The notes: a model not told the origin generated them from the letters alone. 9,943 nt of DNA from Bacteroidota bacterium (GCA_003567115.1 PXAP01000048.1:1-9943); one strand, 5' to 3'. Shown: positions 1 through 6,961, counted from the first letter of the stretch. Translations and numbers: made by a program.

Positions 1-386
1 GTTTTGAGTTCTGGCCCTGGGGAGAGGAAACTTTGTTCGACTATATAGTTCAGAATACCGACCCCCGTTATGTAAGCTTCGAGATGGATATCCTGTGGAC
101 AGTTGTTCCCGGTCAGGATCCCGTAGAATTGCTTGAAAGATATCCTGAACGATTCAGGCTGATGCACATGAAAGACCTGCGCAAAGGAGCGGAAGTGGGT
201 GATTTGTCAGGCAGGACCCCGAGTGAAAATGATGTTGTCCTGGGAACAGGTCAGGTAGATTATCCAGCGGTGTTGAGAGCAGCGCAAAATACAAATATCG
301 AATATTACTATATAGAATATGAAAGGGAGAATGTTATGGAGGCTGTGCCACAGAGCCGGGAATATATTATGAGTATTAAAAAATAA
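1..386 (+). CDS. Sugar phosphate isomerase/epimerase, TIM-barrel (C-terminal part)
   Basis: The gene is open at the left edge; the frame runs from base 3 to a TAA stop at 384-386, giving 128 visible residues, so the true start lies outside the window. The visible part is the second half of an AP-endonuclease-2-like (xylose isomerase-like) TIM barrel. It begins with FEFWPWGEE, the end of the family's NH-x-FEF strand. It then has a metal-ligand Asp in FEMDILW (visible residue 29), a metal-ligand His in LMHMKD (residue 55) and a C-terminal Glu in YYIEYE (residue 105). The GTGQVDYPAVL stretch matches the family's G-G-x-(I/V)-D-(F/Y) loop. Members interconvert or cleave sugars and keto-sugars and are often cytoplasmic catabolic enzymes, some secreted; the missing N-terminus hides any signal peptide. 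It converges on the SLC13 gene of the opposite-strand cluster. It is not a close copy of the other TIM-barrel gene at 5781-6614. Family is clear; substrate is unknown. Confidence 0.85.
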   Translation, partial: FEFWPWGEETLFDYIVQNTDPRYVSFEMDILWTVVPGQDPVELLERYPERFRLMHMKDLRKGAEVGDLSGRTPSENDVVLGTGQVDYPAVLRAAQNTNIEYYYIEYERENVMEAVPQSREYIMSIKK

Positions 387-441
387 CAAGCAAATACCTG
401 ATCCGGCCTGAGGATATTATCAGAAATGGATGCCCCGTTTT

Positions 442-490
442 TGCAGGGAAAGGCTGTACAAGTTATCCTTATATCCCTGCAGCTTTTTTT
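442..490 (+). terminator. Intrinsic terminator after the + strand isomerase
   Basis: A perfect 8-base inverted repeat, TGCAGGGA (442-449) and TCCCTGCA (474-481), is extended inward by AAGG (450-453) pairing with CCTT (467-470) across a small ATA bulge. It is followed at once by a run of seven T (484-490). It lies 56 bases past the stop of the isomerase gene. The T-run is only on the + strand side, so it should stop + strand transcription before it enters the convergent SLC13 gene. On the minus strand the stem is followed by A-rich sequence, so it is not an obvious terminator for SLC13. Confidence 0.65.
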
Positions 491-520
491 GGTTATGGAT
501 ACTGTTGGCCGTCATATTTA

Positions 521-2032
521 TCAGGCAAAGATAATTATGAACAGGTATCTGGTAAGAAGAGTTATCAGCAGGGTAAATAAGAGATTAAGCCACAATCCGG
601 CTTTTACCATTTGAGGGATTGTCATGACTCCGCTTCCGTAAACTATTGCATTAGGCGGTGTTGCAACCGGGAACATAAATGCACAACTTGCTGCCACGGC
701 AACAGGAATGGCCAGTTGCAGAGGATCTTCGCCCATACCGATGGCCACGGAACCCATAACAGGTAAAAAAGCTGCTGCCGTGGCAGAATTACTTGCCAGA
801 TTGGTAAAGGTAATTACGACTCCTGTAACAATAAAAATAACAAAAACAAACGGCAGCACACTCAAACCGGCAAAATACCCGCCTATCCATTCAGCCAGGC
901 CTGTCCGCTGAATAGCACCCGCCAGGGTCAGACCCCCGCCAAACAGAATAAGAATACCCCAGGGAAGCCTTGAGGCGGCCTTCCATGTGAGAAGGAACCG
1001 GCCGGTTTTTAATTTAACAGGACTTAGAAACAGTAACAAAGCTCCGAAAATTGCAATTCCTGCGTCGGATAACCCCGGAAGCCATGACTCAATAAGCGGC
1101 CGCACCATCCATAAAAACGCGGTAAACCCAAATATCACCGCAACCATAATCTCACCCCTGCTGAAGCTTCCCAGGCTTTTTACCTCACGGGCAATATATT
1201 CCCTGCCTCCGGGAAGGCTCTTGAAAAGAACAGGGAAAGTTACGGAGGTAAGGGAAAAGTAAATTAAAGGCATCCCGAGTACAACAAGAGGGATACCGAC
1301 AAGCATCCATTGCATAAATGATATCTCCACACCGTAAGATTCGTTAACAAATCCAATAAGCAGGGCATTGGTGGGTGTGCCTATTACAGTTCCCAATCCC
1401 CCGACATTGGCAGAAAAAGCAATGGCCAGCATCAGGGCTACAGCAAAATTACTGTATTTCAAAGTGTCAGAGGCACTATGTTCCATGTTCTTTGTAAGCT
1501 GTATTACCGATAATGATATAGGCAGCATCATCATTGTAGCTGCGGTATTACTGACCCACATACTCATAAAGGCAGTGGAAACCATAAAACCAAGAATAAT
1601 ACTCTTTGGTTGGGAACCAATTAAATAAATTATATTCAGAGCAATTCTCCGGTGCAAACCCCATTCCTGCATCCCTATAGCAAGTATGAAACCTCCCAGA
1701 AAAAGAAAGATCATAGGGTTTGCATAAGGAGTGGCAGTTTCACTTATTCCGGAAATATTAAACAAAGGAAAAAGAATCAGCGGGAGCATTGCCGTGGCAG
1801 GTATCGGGATCACCTCGGTTGTCCACCAGACAGCCATAAGTATTGCAATTGCCGCTGTAAACCATCCTTCCTGGCTTAGCCCTTCCGGCGGAGAACTGAT
1901 GATCATAAGGATAAACAGCAATAAGCCGCCACCCATACCGATATACTTCTTTTTAACTGACGAACTGTCTGCTGCTGTTTCTGAATTATTATTATTCCGT
2001 TCCGGGTGATATTTTGATACCTTTGATGACAT
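521..2032 (-). CDS. SLC13/DASS family sodium:anion (di/tricarboxylate) symporter
   Basis: This is a polytopic inner-membrane protein of the divalent anion:sodium symporter family, 503 residues from the ATG at 2032. An in-frame TTG at 2050 would add six residues (509), but the ATG is preferred because it has the usual A/T-rich upstream context. Using the 509-residue numbering, a polar, Asn/Ser-rich cytoplasmic tail (1-35) precedes about a dozen hydrophobic segments. The two family signature pairs are present: SNTAAT at 167-172 and SNSAT at 420-424, which form the Na+ and carboxylate sites, with the repeat-related GTPTNALL (224-231) and ATPPNAIVYGSG (463-474). The second SNT motif reads SNS, a conservative change. 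Family members import succinate, citrate, other carboxylates or sulfate. It is the last gene of the minus-strand cluster, 44 bases behind the SDR gene and probably co-transcribed with it, suggesting import or export of an acidic sugar derivative or end product. The exact anion cannot be predicted. Confidence 0.9.
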   Translation of the reverse strand: MSSKVSKYHPERNNNNSETAADSSSVKKKYIGMGGGLLLFILMIISSPPEGLSQEGWFTAAIAILMAVWWTTEVIPIPATAMLPLILFPLFNISGISETATPYANPMIFLFLGGFILAIGMQEWGLHRRIALNIIYLIGSQPKSIILGFMVSTAFMSMWVSNTAATMMMLPISLSVIQLTKNMEHSASDTLKYSNFAVALMLAIAFSANVGGLGTVIGTPTNALLIGFVNESYGVEISFMQWMLVGIPLVVLGMPLIYFSLTSVTFPVLFKSLPGGREYIAREVKSLGSFSRGEIMVAVIFGFTAFLWMVRPLIESWLPGLSDAGIAIFGALLLFLSPVKLKTGRFLLTWKAASRLPWGILILFGGGLTLAGAIQRTGLAEWIGGYFAGLSVLPFVFVIFIVTGVVITFTNLASNSATAAAFLPVMGSVAIGMGEDPLQLAIPVAVAASCAFMFPVATPPNAIVYGSGVMTIPQMVKAGLWLNLLFTLLITLLTRYLFIIIFA

Positions 2033-2076
2033 TAACAAATTATTTTTCAACCCCTGTTAATAACAAGTAATTTTGA

Positions 2077-2847
2077 TTATAAACGACCTATTGTCAGTCC
2101 CCCGTCAACCATAAAAACCTCTCCGGCAGAGAACGGAAAGTGCCCCCGGGCAAGAGAAAGAACAGACACAGCCACATCTTCGGGCATTCCCCATCGGGGT
2201 TGAATGTTCAGACCTTCTTCAATAAGCCTGTCGTATTTTTCAACCACGGCAGAGGTCATATCGGTACGTATAACACCCGGCCTGACCTCATATACCGGTA
2301 TATCATATTTGGCAAGCCATACTGCCCATATCTTACTGTGCATTGCAAATCCTGCCTTGGAAATACAGTATTCAGCCCTGTTGGTTGACACAACGGTTGC
2401 TGAGATTGATCCTATATTAATTATGCAGCCGGAAAAGGAGTTATCGGCCTCTTTTTGCTCAACCATAAATTTTGCTGCTGCCTGGGTAAGGAAGAACGGG
2501 GCTTTAAGATTGATTCCCATAACCCTGTCATAGCTCTCTTCCGTCAGATCAACGGCATCCCTTCTTTCCCGGGGAGCTACTCCCGCATTATTTATCAGCA
2601 GATGCAACCTGCCGAATTCCTTCTTTAACTTTTCAAAAACATACTGTCTTTCGGAAGAAACACCTATATCACCCCGGCAATAAACAACACGTGCACCTTT
2701 TTCCCTGATATCATTCAGCACATCATCCAGCTCTGCCTCACTCCTTGTTCCGTTAAGGGCAATATCATACCCGCTGGAAGCAAGCTTCAGGGCGACAGCC
2801 AGACCTATACCTCTGGACCCTCCGGTAACCAAAGCAACTTTTCTCAT
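2077..2847 (-). CDS. Short-chain dehydrogenase/reductase (PRK12745-like, '3-ketoacyl-ACP reductase' type)
   Basis: This is a complete classical SDR of 256 residues, cytoplasmic, NAD(P)(H)-dependent. The Rossmann motif TGGSRGIG is at 8-15, NNAG at 86-89, the structural Asn at 113 (GINLKAPFF), catalytic Ser147, and the catalytic pair Tyr160/Lys164 (YCISK). A PRPGVIRTDM-like segment (YEVRPGVIRTDM, 186-197) and the C-terminal VDGGL complete the fold. The combination NRAEYCISKAG, YEVRPG and PRWGMPEDVA recalls the PRK12745 group. That group is often named 3-ketoacyl-ACP reductase, but its members commonly sit in sugar-acid and sugar catabolic operons. Here it lies between the GH88 hydrolase and the SLC13 symporter on the same strand, with only about 44 bases to the latter. 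A keto-sugar or keto-uronate reductase/dehydrogenase role is therefore more likely than fatty acid synthesis. No Shine-Dalgarno is visible before the ATG at 2847. Fold and activity class are sure; substrate is inference. Confidence 0.92.
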   Translation of the reverse strand: MRKVALVTGGSRGIGLAVALKLASSGYDIALNGTRSEAELDDVLNDIREKGARVVYCRGDIGVSSERQYVFEKLKKEFGRLHLLINNAGVAPRERRDAVDLTEESYDRVMGINLKAPFFLTQAAAKFMVEQKEADNSFSGCIINIGSISATVVSTNRAEYCISKAGFAMHSKIWAVWLAKYDIPVYEVRPGVIRTDMTSAVVEKYDRLIEEGLNIQPRWGMPEDVAVSVLSLARGHFPFSAGEVFMVDGGLTIGRL

Positions 2848-2976
2848 TCAGCCAGTTTTTTATTTTGTAAAAACCATGGTGTTCAATGGATTGAAAAGCA
2901 AAATATTCGAATTATGAATTAGTAACACATTGTTAAACAGTTTGCTAACTATAACTTATACGAATAAAATGCACTA

Positions 2977-4368
2977 TCATGAAGATATTTCAATCCCTTT
3001 AAAAAAAGTGTAATAAGGAGCATCAATTACAATACGCCACAGATACAATGCAAGCTCCCTCATATGATAGTCGCCCCACATACTGGACTCGTTGCAGGGC
3101 ACCTTTTTCCCTGCAGGTATATAATCCCAGCCATTGGGCCTGTGATACACTGAATGCCAAAGCAGTCCGTGATGCTCCTTATCAGTGCCCAGATACGGCT
3201 CATCCAGCAAGGTACTGCTCACAGTAAGGCCAGCCTGCCAGTATCGCCGCCCTTCTTCTTCCTGACCTCGATTTGCAAGGTACCTGCCAAGGCGCAAAAG
3301 ACCCTGGGCAGTAATAGCAGCTGCCGAACTGTCCACCGGTTCAAAATCATTGTACGGATCTGCTTCTTTTTCAGTATAATCACCAAGCATGCCGAGCTTT
3401 GGAGCACCGGTATCCCAGTATGGTATTCCATCCAGGGATGTATTATCAATATAAAAATCGCAGGTGGCCCTGGCAACCTTAAGCATCATTTTTACAAGGT
3501 GCTGCCTGCCCCCCCTGCTTTCAAGATCAGTATCATCTACCGCTTCCAGAAACTCAAGTTGCTCGGTAAACCCGCAGATTGCCCATGCCAGACCCCGCGT
3601 CCAGGTTGTAAAAGGTGAAAAACCCTGCTGTGAGCTGGGGCAACGGAATTGTCCGTCATTGATATTGAATATTGCCTCATGTACTGTCCTTCCCCTGATA
3701 TCATATGAATCCCTTCCTTCTCCGTAATAAACGTTATAATTTGCAGTAGAATCAATATGCATCAGCATTCTTTCCAGGAGAGAAATTTTTTCATCATGTT
3801 CAGCAAAAAGAGTATGTCCCAGGCGGTAACCAAGGGCCAGGGCCCGCATTGAACGGATGGTATCAACAAACAGTGAATGCGGTCCGTTAAAAGAATATAC
3901 AAATCCTCTCCCGCATGCTGTTTTTGTCCATCGCACCGCCTGAACCGCCCCGGTACACTTGAGGGCAAGATCATAAAAAGACCTCTCCCACTGGCTTGAC
4001 TCAATCCTTCCTTCAGTATACAGTCTTCTTAGAGCACCATATGTGCTCACATTATTAAATCCGTGATCATGCACTCCCACATGGGTTATATGAGGCGCCA
4101 TAAGATTGAGTGTGGACTTCCTTCCCATATCAAGGAACTGCTGCTCACCGGTAGCATCGAACTGGATTATCTCTCCCCCGAACTGGAACCCCTGTGTCCA
4201 TTCAGTCCATCCCCTTGTGGTATATTTACCCTGATGTGTAAATACGGGTGATCCCTGTGTAACATCATATTCATTGCGTATCAGCCAGATTTTTTCTCCC
4301 GATAATTCCCACAGACGTTCAAGTGCCTTTTTCATATCTGCCGGGCGGAGGTCGTTTTGTATTCTCAT
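2977..4368 (-). CDS. Glycoside hydrolase family 88 (unsaturated glucuronyl hydrolase-like)
   Basis: This is an (alpha/alpha)6-barrel enzyme of 463 residues. GH88 enzymes act by hydrating the C4-C5 double bond of unsaturated uronic acids at the non-reducing end of lyase products. The family's two catalytic Asp appear as Asp101 in HDHGF and Asp169 in FVDTIRSM. The spacing (68) is close to the 61 of the well-studied Bacillus enzyme. Further family signatures are FTTWTRGLAWAICGF (253-267), EPVDSSAAAITAQGLLRL (343-360) and MWGDYHMRELAL (430-441). At 463 residues it is longer than the approximately 380-residue Bacillus enzyme, with extra N- and C-terminal sequence. There is no signal peptide or lipoprotein Cys near the N-terminus (MRIQNDLRPADMKKALERLW), so it should act in the cytoplasm on imported oligosaccharides. 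It follows the Gfo/Idh gene by 180 bases and precedes the SDR gene by 129 bases on the same strand. Family is confident; activity on an unsaturated substrate rather than a saturated or unusual uronide is inference. Confidence 0.88.
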   Translation of the reverse strand: MRIQNDLRPADMKKALERLWELSGEKIWLIRNEYDVTQGSPVFTHQGKYTTRGWTEWTQGFQFGGEIIQFDATGEQQFLDMGRKSTLNLMAPHITHVGVHDHGFNNVSTYGALRRLYTEGRIESSQWERSFYDLALKCTGAVQAVRWTKTACGRGFVYSFNGPHSLFVDTIRSMRALALGYRLGHTLFAEHDEKISLLERMLMHIDSTANYNVYYGEGRDSYDIRGRTVHEAIFNINDGQFRCPSSQQGFSPFTTWTRGLAWAICGFTEQLEFLEAVDDTDLESRGGRQHLVKMMLKVARATCDFYIDNTSLDGIPYWDTGAPKLGMLGDYTEKEADPYNDFEPVDSSAAAITAQGLLRLGRYLANRGQEEEGRRYWQAGLTVSSTLLDEPYLGTDKEHHGLLWHSVYHRPNGWDYIPAGKKVPCNESSMWGDYHMRELALYLWRIVIDAPYYTFFKGIEISS

Positions 4369-4548
4369 TTGTAGAAGATATGGTTATTATTCAAATTACT
4401 TATCGGTATTTTTGATAATTAACAGTCCGGTTGTTTAATCTCTCATCCTTAGTAAAAAATTCGCTTAAATCGGACTATCCCACCACCAAAGGTGGCTTTA
4501 ACCAAGGACGCGGGCTTTTATAAAGTAATCTAAAGTCTTGCCGCTTGT
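4369..4548 (-). other. 180-base intergenic gap with short inverted repeats inside the operon
   Basis: This is the widest gap within the minus-strand cluster. It contains a compact hairpin, CCACC (4483-4487) and GGTGG (4491-4495) with a 3-base loop. A longer-range inverted pair, AGTCCG (4424-4429) and CGGACT (4471-4476), flanks an A/T-rich stretch that reads as a T6 run on the minus strand (about 4454-4459). On the minus strand the order is hairpin, CGGACT arm (palindromic partner), T-run, second arm, then the GH88 start. This could be an attenuator, a processing site or a leftover of a lost gene. No coding region longer than a short shadow is supported here. Confidence 0.35.
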
Positions 4549-5709
4549 TCATTTCAACTCAGGCACACTGGTCCACAGCCGCTTTTCCCAGGACTCCTGA
4601 GCCAGGGCAGCCAACTGAACCCCTTTGGCAGCCTCAAGCAGATCCCACTTAAAAGGCTCGCTCTTTACAATATGTCTGAGAAACAGTTCCCACTGAATTT
4701 TAAATGCATTATCGTGAGTTTCATAAGAAGGTATTTTCATCCAGTCATCATAGAAATTCACCTGATTATCAATATCAGGATTCCATACAGGTCTGGGAGT
4801 GGCTGAACAGGGCTGTACCCACACCTCACGCAGTCCGGCCACTGCCGATCCTGCGGTACCGTCAACCTGTATTGTCAAAAGATCATCACGTCGCACACGG
4901 GTGGCCCATGAAGAATTGATCTGTACCACAATTCCGTTCTCAAGCTCAAATATGGCATAGGCAGCATCATCGGCTGTTGCTTTATAAAAACTTCCGTCTG
5001 TTTCGAAACGTTCTTTTATATGAGTGGCTCCAATGCATGTCAGCGACTTAACCGCACCAAATAAATTATCCAGTACATACCGCCAGTGACAGAACATATC
5101 AAGAATTATACCTCCCCCCTCCTCTTCTTTGTAGTTCCAGGATGGCCGCTGGGAAGGCACGGTATTTCCCTCAAATACCCAATATCCGAAATCAGCTTTT
5201 ACCGACAGTATTTTTCCGAAAAACCCCTGGTCAATCAGTTTTCTGAGCTTTACCAGTCCCGGAAGCCACAGCTTGTCCTGCACCACCCCGTGCCTGATTC
5301 CTGCTTTAAGTGCCAGGTGGTAGAGTTCCATTGAATCACCAACATTCAGTGCAACCGGTTTTTCGCAATAAACATGTTTGCCGGCCCAGATTGCTTTTTT
5401 CAGGCTTTCATAACGCTGTTCAGTGGTCTGGGCATCAAAATAGAGAGGATAATCACTTCTTTTAAGAAGAGAATCCAGATCAGTGGTCCATTCACTTATG
5501 CCGGACTCCTCACTGAGCTTCTTCAGCCTGGAGGCATTACGGCCGACAAGAACCGGACGGGGCATTATTATTTCATCATCACTTACCTTCAAACCTCCCT
5601 GCTTGATAATGGGCAGTACGGAGCGTAACAAATGCTGGTTTTTTCCCATTCTCCCCGTAACACCGTTCATGATAATTCCTACATAATGAATCCTGGTTTC
5701 TTTATCCAT
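4549..5709 (-). CDS. Gfo/Idh/MocA family NAD(P)-dependent oxidoreductase
   Basis: This is a complete 386-residue cytoplasmic dehydrogenase. The N-terminal Rossmann domain has an atypical nucleotide loop, NGVTGRMG (15-22), which looks more like the GxxGRMG loop of dihydrodipicolinate reductase than the usual GxGxxG. The loop is followed by KNQHLLRS. The signature EKP at 116-118 (catalytic Lys117, in HVYCEKPVAL) is intact. In the C-terminal alpha/beta domain, GGGIILDMFCHWRY (198-211) supplies the Asp204/His208 pair expected of the family's active site. Family members oxidise or reduce hydroxyls of sugars, inositols and sugar acids, often making 3-keto-sugars. Its place directly behind a TIM-barrel isomerase (71-base gap) and before a GH88 gene fits a step in uronide or keto-glycoside catabolism. 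The ATG at 5709 has an A/T-rich lead-in with no Shine-Dalgarno. Function class is confident; substrate unknown. Confidence 0.9.
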   Translation of the reverse strand: MDKETRIHYVGIIMNGVTGRMGKNQHLLRSVLPIIKQGGLKVSDDEIIMPRPVLVGRNASRLKKLSEESGISEWTTDLDSLLKRSDYPLYFDAQTTEQRYESLKKAIWAGKHVYCEKPVALNVGDSMELYHLALKAGIRHGVVQDKLWLPGLVKLRKLIDQGFFGKILSVKADFGYWVFEGNTVPSQRPSWNYKEEEGGGIILDMFCHWRYVLDNLFGAVKSLTCIGATHIKERFETDGSFYKATADDAAYAIFELENGIVVQINSSWATRVRRDDLLTIQVDGTAGSAVAGLREVWVQPCSATPRPVWNPDIDNQVNFYDDWMKIPSYETHDNAFKIQWELFLRHIVKSEPFKWDLLEAAKGVQLAALAQESWEKRLWTSVPELK

Positions 5710-5780
5710 AATTATTGCAAATGAGATATTAAAAAAAAGCGTAAAATAATATTTTAAACGGACTTATTCAATAAAAACAA

Positions 5781-6614
5781 CTAAGTATGCGTGAGGTATG
5801 AATCTATTATCCGGTTTAAATATTCATCCTGATTGGTTTTCCAGTATATTTGGGAAAATATCTCAACTTCGTTAAAACCTTTGAAACCTGAGCGGTTCAT
5901 CCATCCCCGGATCCCGGGTATATCAATGCAGCCTTCACCCATTACACCCCTGTCCAGCAAAAAATCCCCGGTAGGCACTTTCCAGTCGCATACATGAAAG
6001 GCAAAAAGCTTATCGTCCTTACCACACCTGACTATTTCCCCGAAAAGGTCCTCATCCCACCAGACATGGTAAACATCAACAGCAACCCCAACCCATGGAG
6101 AATTAAAATATCCGGCAAGATCATTTGCCTGCTTCATGGTATTTATTGCCGACCGGGTATCGGCATAAAGCGGGTGAAGAGGTTCTATGGCAAGCTTTAT
6201 TTTGAGTTTCTCAGCACGTGGAAGAATTGCCTCTATCCCCGCTTTGATCTGTTCCCTTGATACTTCCGGCAATTGCTGCGGATCAGCCCCGCATACAAGT
6301 ACAAGCATCGGCATTTCCATGTCAGATGCCTCTTCCAGGGCGGTCAGGTTATCATTAACGGCAGCCTTTCTTTTTCTCTCATCAACTGAAGGAAAAAATC
6401 CTCCCCTGCAGAGAGAAACAGGCTCCAGGCCCGAACGGCCGATCATTTTCCCAATCTGAAGGGGGGTATAATCTCCGTATGCATCCCTCCAGATTGTTAT
6501 GCCGCTTACTCCCAGGGATGCATATTTGTTTACGGCACTGGTTATATCCAAAGGTTTTGTAGTAATTGAATGAATGCACAGCCGGGAAAGATCTGTCAAT
6601 TGTTCCGGTTTCAT
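5781..6614 (-). CDS. Sugar phosphate isomerase/epimerase, TIM-barrel (complete)
   Basis: This is a complete 277-residue protein of the AP-endonuclease-2-like (xylose isomerase-like) TIM barrel family. Probable metal ligands are Glu144 (LAIEPLHP), Asp180 (VAVDVYHVWWD), His207 (FAFHVCDW) and the C-terminal Glu251 (FNEVEIFS). These match the Glu/Asp/His/Glu set of D-tagatose/D-psicose 3-epimerase-type enzymes. The segment RGVMGEGCIDIPGIRGWM (222-239) is the usual G-x-G-x-(I/V)-D-(I/F)-P loop. No signal peptide is seen, so it is cytoplasmic. It is the first gene of the five-gene minus-strand run, downstream of the divergent regulatory region, and is followed 71 bases later by the Gfo/Idh oxidoreductase. 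Epimerase/isomerase plus Gfo/Idh pairs are common in catabolism of unusual sugars, where one enzyme oxidises and the other epimerises, isomerises or cleaves. Family is confident; reaction is not. Confidence 0.88.
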   Translation of the reverse strand: MKPEQLTDLSRLCIHSITTKPLDITSAVNKYASLGVSGITIWRDAYGDYTPLQIGKMIGRSGLEPVSLCRGGFFPSVDERKRKAAVNDNLTALEEASDMEMPMLVLVCGADPQQLPEVSREQIKAGIEAILPRAEKLKIKLAIEPLHPLYADTRSAINTMKQANDLAGYFNSPWVGVAVDVYHVWWDEDLFGEIVRCGKDDKLFAFHVCDWKVPTGDFLLDRGVMGEGCIDIPGIRGWMNRSGFKGFNEVEIFSQIYWKTNQDEYLNRIIDSYLTHT

Positions 6615-6917
6615 AATTTAATAATTAGCAGTCTGTGATTTACTTTTTTTGATTTTATTCTATCCTCATATTCATAAATATTTGCATCCTGATGAAAGTT
6701 AGAGGCCTGTTACTTTGCAGCAAAAATTTTTATCCCCAAAGTACAAAGGCTCATGATAATCTTCAAGTTTATGAATTAATCAGGACAGAATAATTGCCGG
6801 TAAAATTAAAGAATTTCAGGAGAGTGACAGTTTTTTTTGATTATATTTACAATATGGGCATAATATTGATAACATCAATATTAAAGGTCCGGGCAGAGTA
6901 TTAATCGTATTTACAAT
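6615..6917. other. 303-base divergent intergenic region
   Basis: This is the only long gene-free stretch. It separates the minus-strand catabolic run (first start 6614) from the + strand SDR gene (start 6918), so promoters for both directions should lie here. It is strongly A/T-rich. It contains a nested dyad element at 6705-6750 and an imperfect tandem duplication at 6844-6917, both listed separately. I found no perfect copy of the Bacteroidota -33 TTTG / -7 TAnnTTTG promoter on either strand, only near matches such as TACTTTG within the dyad. No RNA gene or conserved protein is seen. Confidence 0.6.
6705..6750. promoter_or_regulatory. 46-base nested dyad, candidate operator or leader hairpin
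   Basis: Three nested inverted pairs share almost one centre near 6727: outer arms GCCT (6705-6708) and AGGC (6747-6750), middle arms TACTTTG (6711-6717) and CAAAGTA (6737-6743), and a central self-complementary AAAAATTTTT (6722-6731). It lies 91 bases upstream of the start of the first gene of the minus-strand run and 168 bases upstream of the + strand SDR. The symmetry suits a dimeric regulator binding between divergent promoters. In RNA it could also fold as a hairpin in the leader of the catabolic operon. No regulator gene is present in the window, so the role is inference. Confidence 0.4.
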
Positions 6918-6961
6918 ATGGACAGAATATTGATAACAGGAACAGGAAAAGGTCTGGGCGG
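6844..6961 (+). repeat. Imperfect tandem duplication of the SDR start region, 64-base offset
   Basis: Bases 6844-6873 match 6908-6937 at 28 of 30 positions, differing only at 6858/6922 and 6861/6925. Weaker similarity continues for about 22 bases after a one-base gap (AGGTCCGGGCAG against AGGTCTGGGCGG). The second copy spans the ATG (6918) and first codons of the SDR gene. The first copy holds the equivalent ATG (6854) and reads M-G-I-I-L-I-T against the real M-D-R-I-L-I-T, then diverges and stops at TAA 6902-6904. The upstream copy is thus a relic of the gene's own 5' end, including about ten bases before its start codon. Confidence 0.7.

Noticed and set aside
426..614. 62-residue + strand reading frame after the isomerase gene
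   Set aside because: It starts just before the terminator stem and runs into the antisense of the SLC13 gene; no recognisable motif and no start context, so it is a shadow.
2848..2976. Possible minus-strand promoter in the gap before the SDR gene (ATATTTTG-like sequence)
   Set aside because: The spacing between TA and TTTG is one base short of the Bacteroidota -7 consensus and no -33 TTTG at a suitable distance was found.
1..6614. Idea that the two TIM-barrel isomerase genes are duplicates flanking a mobile segment
   Set aside because: The two proteins share only family-level residues, lie in opposite orientation, and no terminal repeats, integrase or transposase are present.
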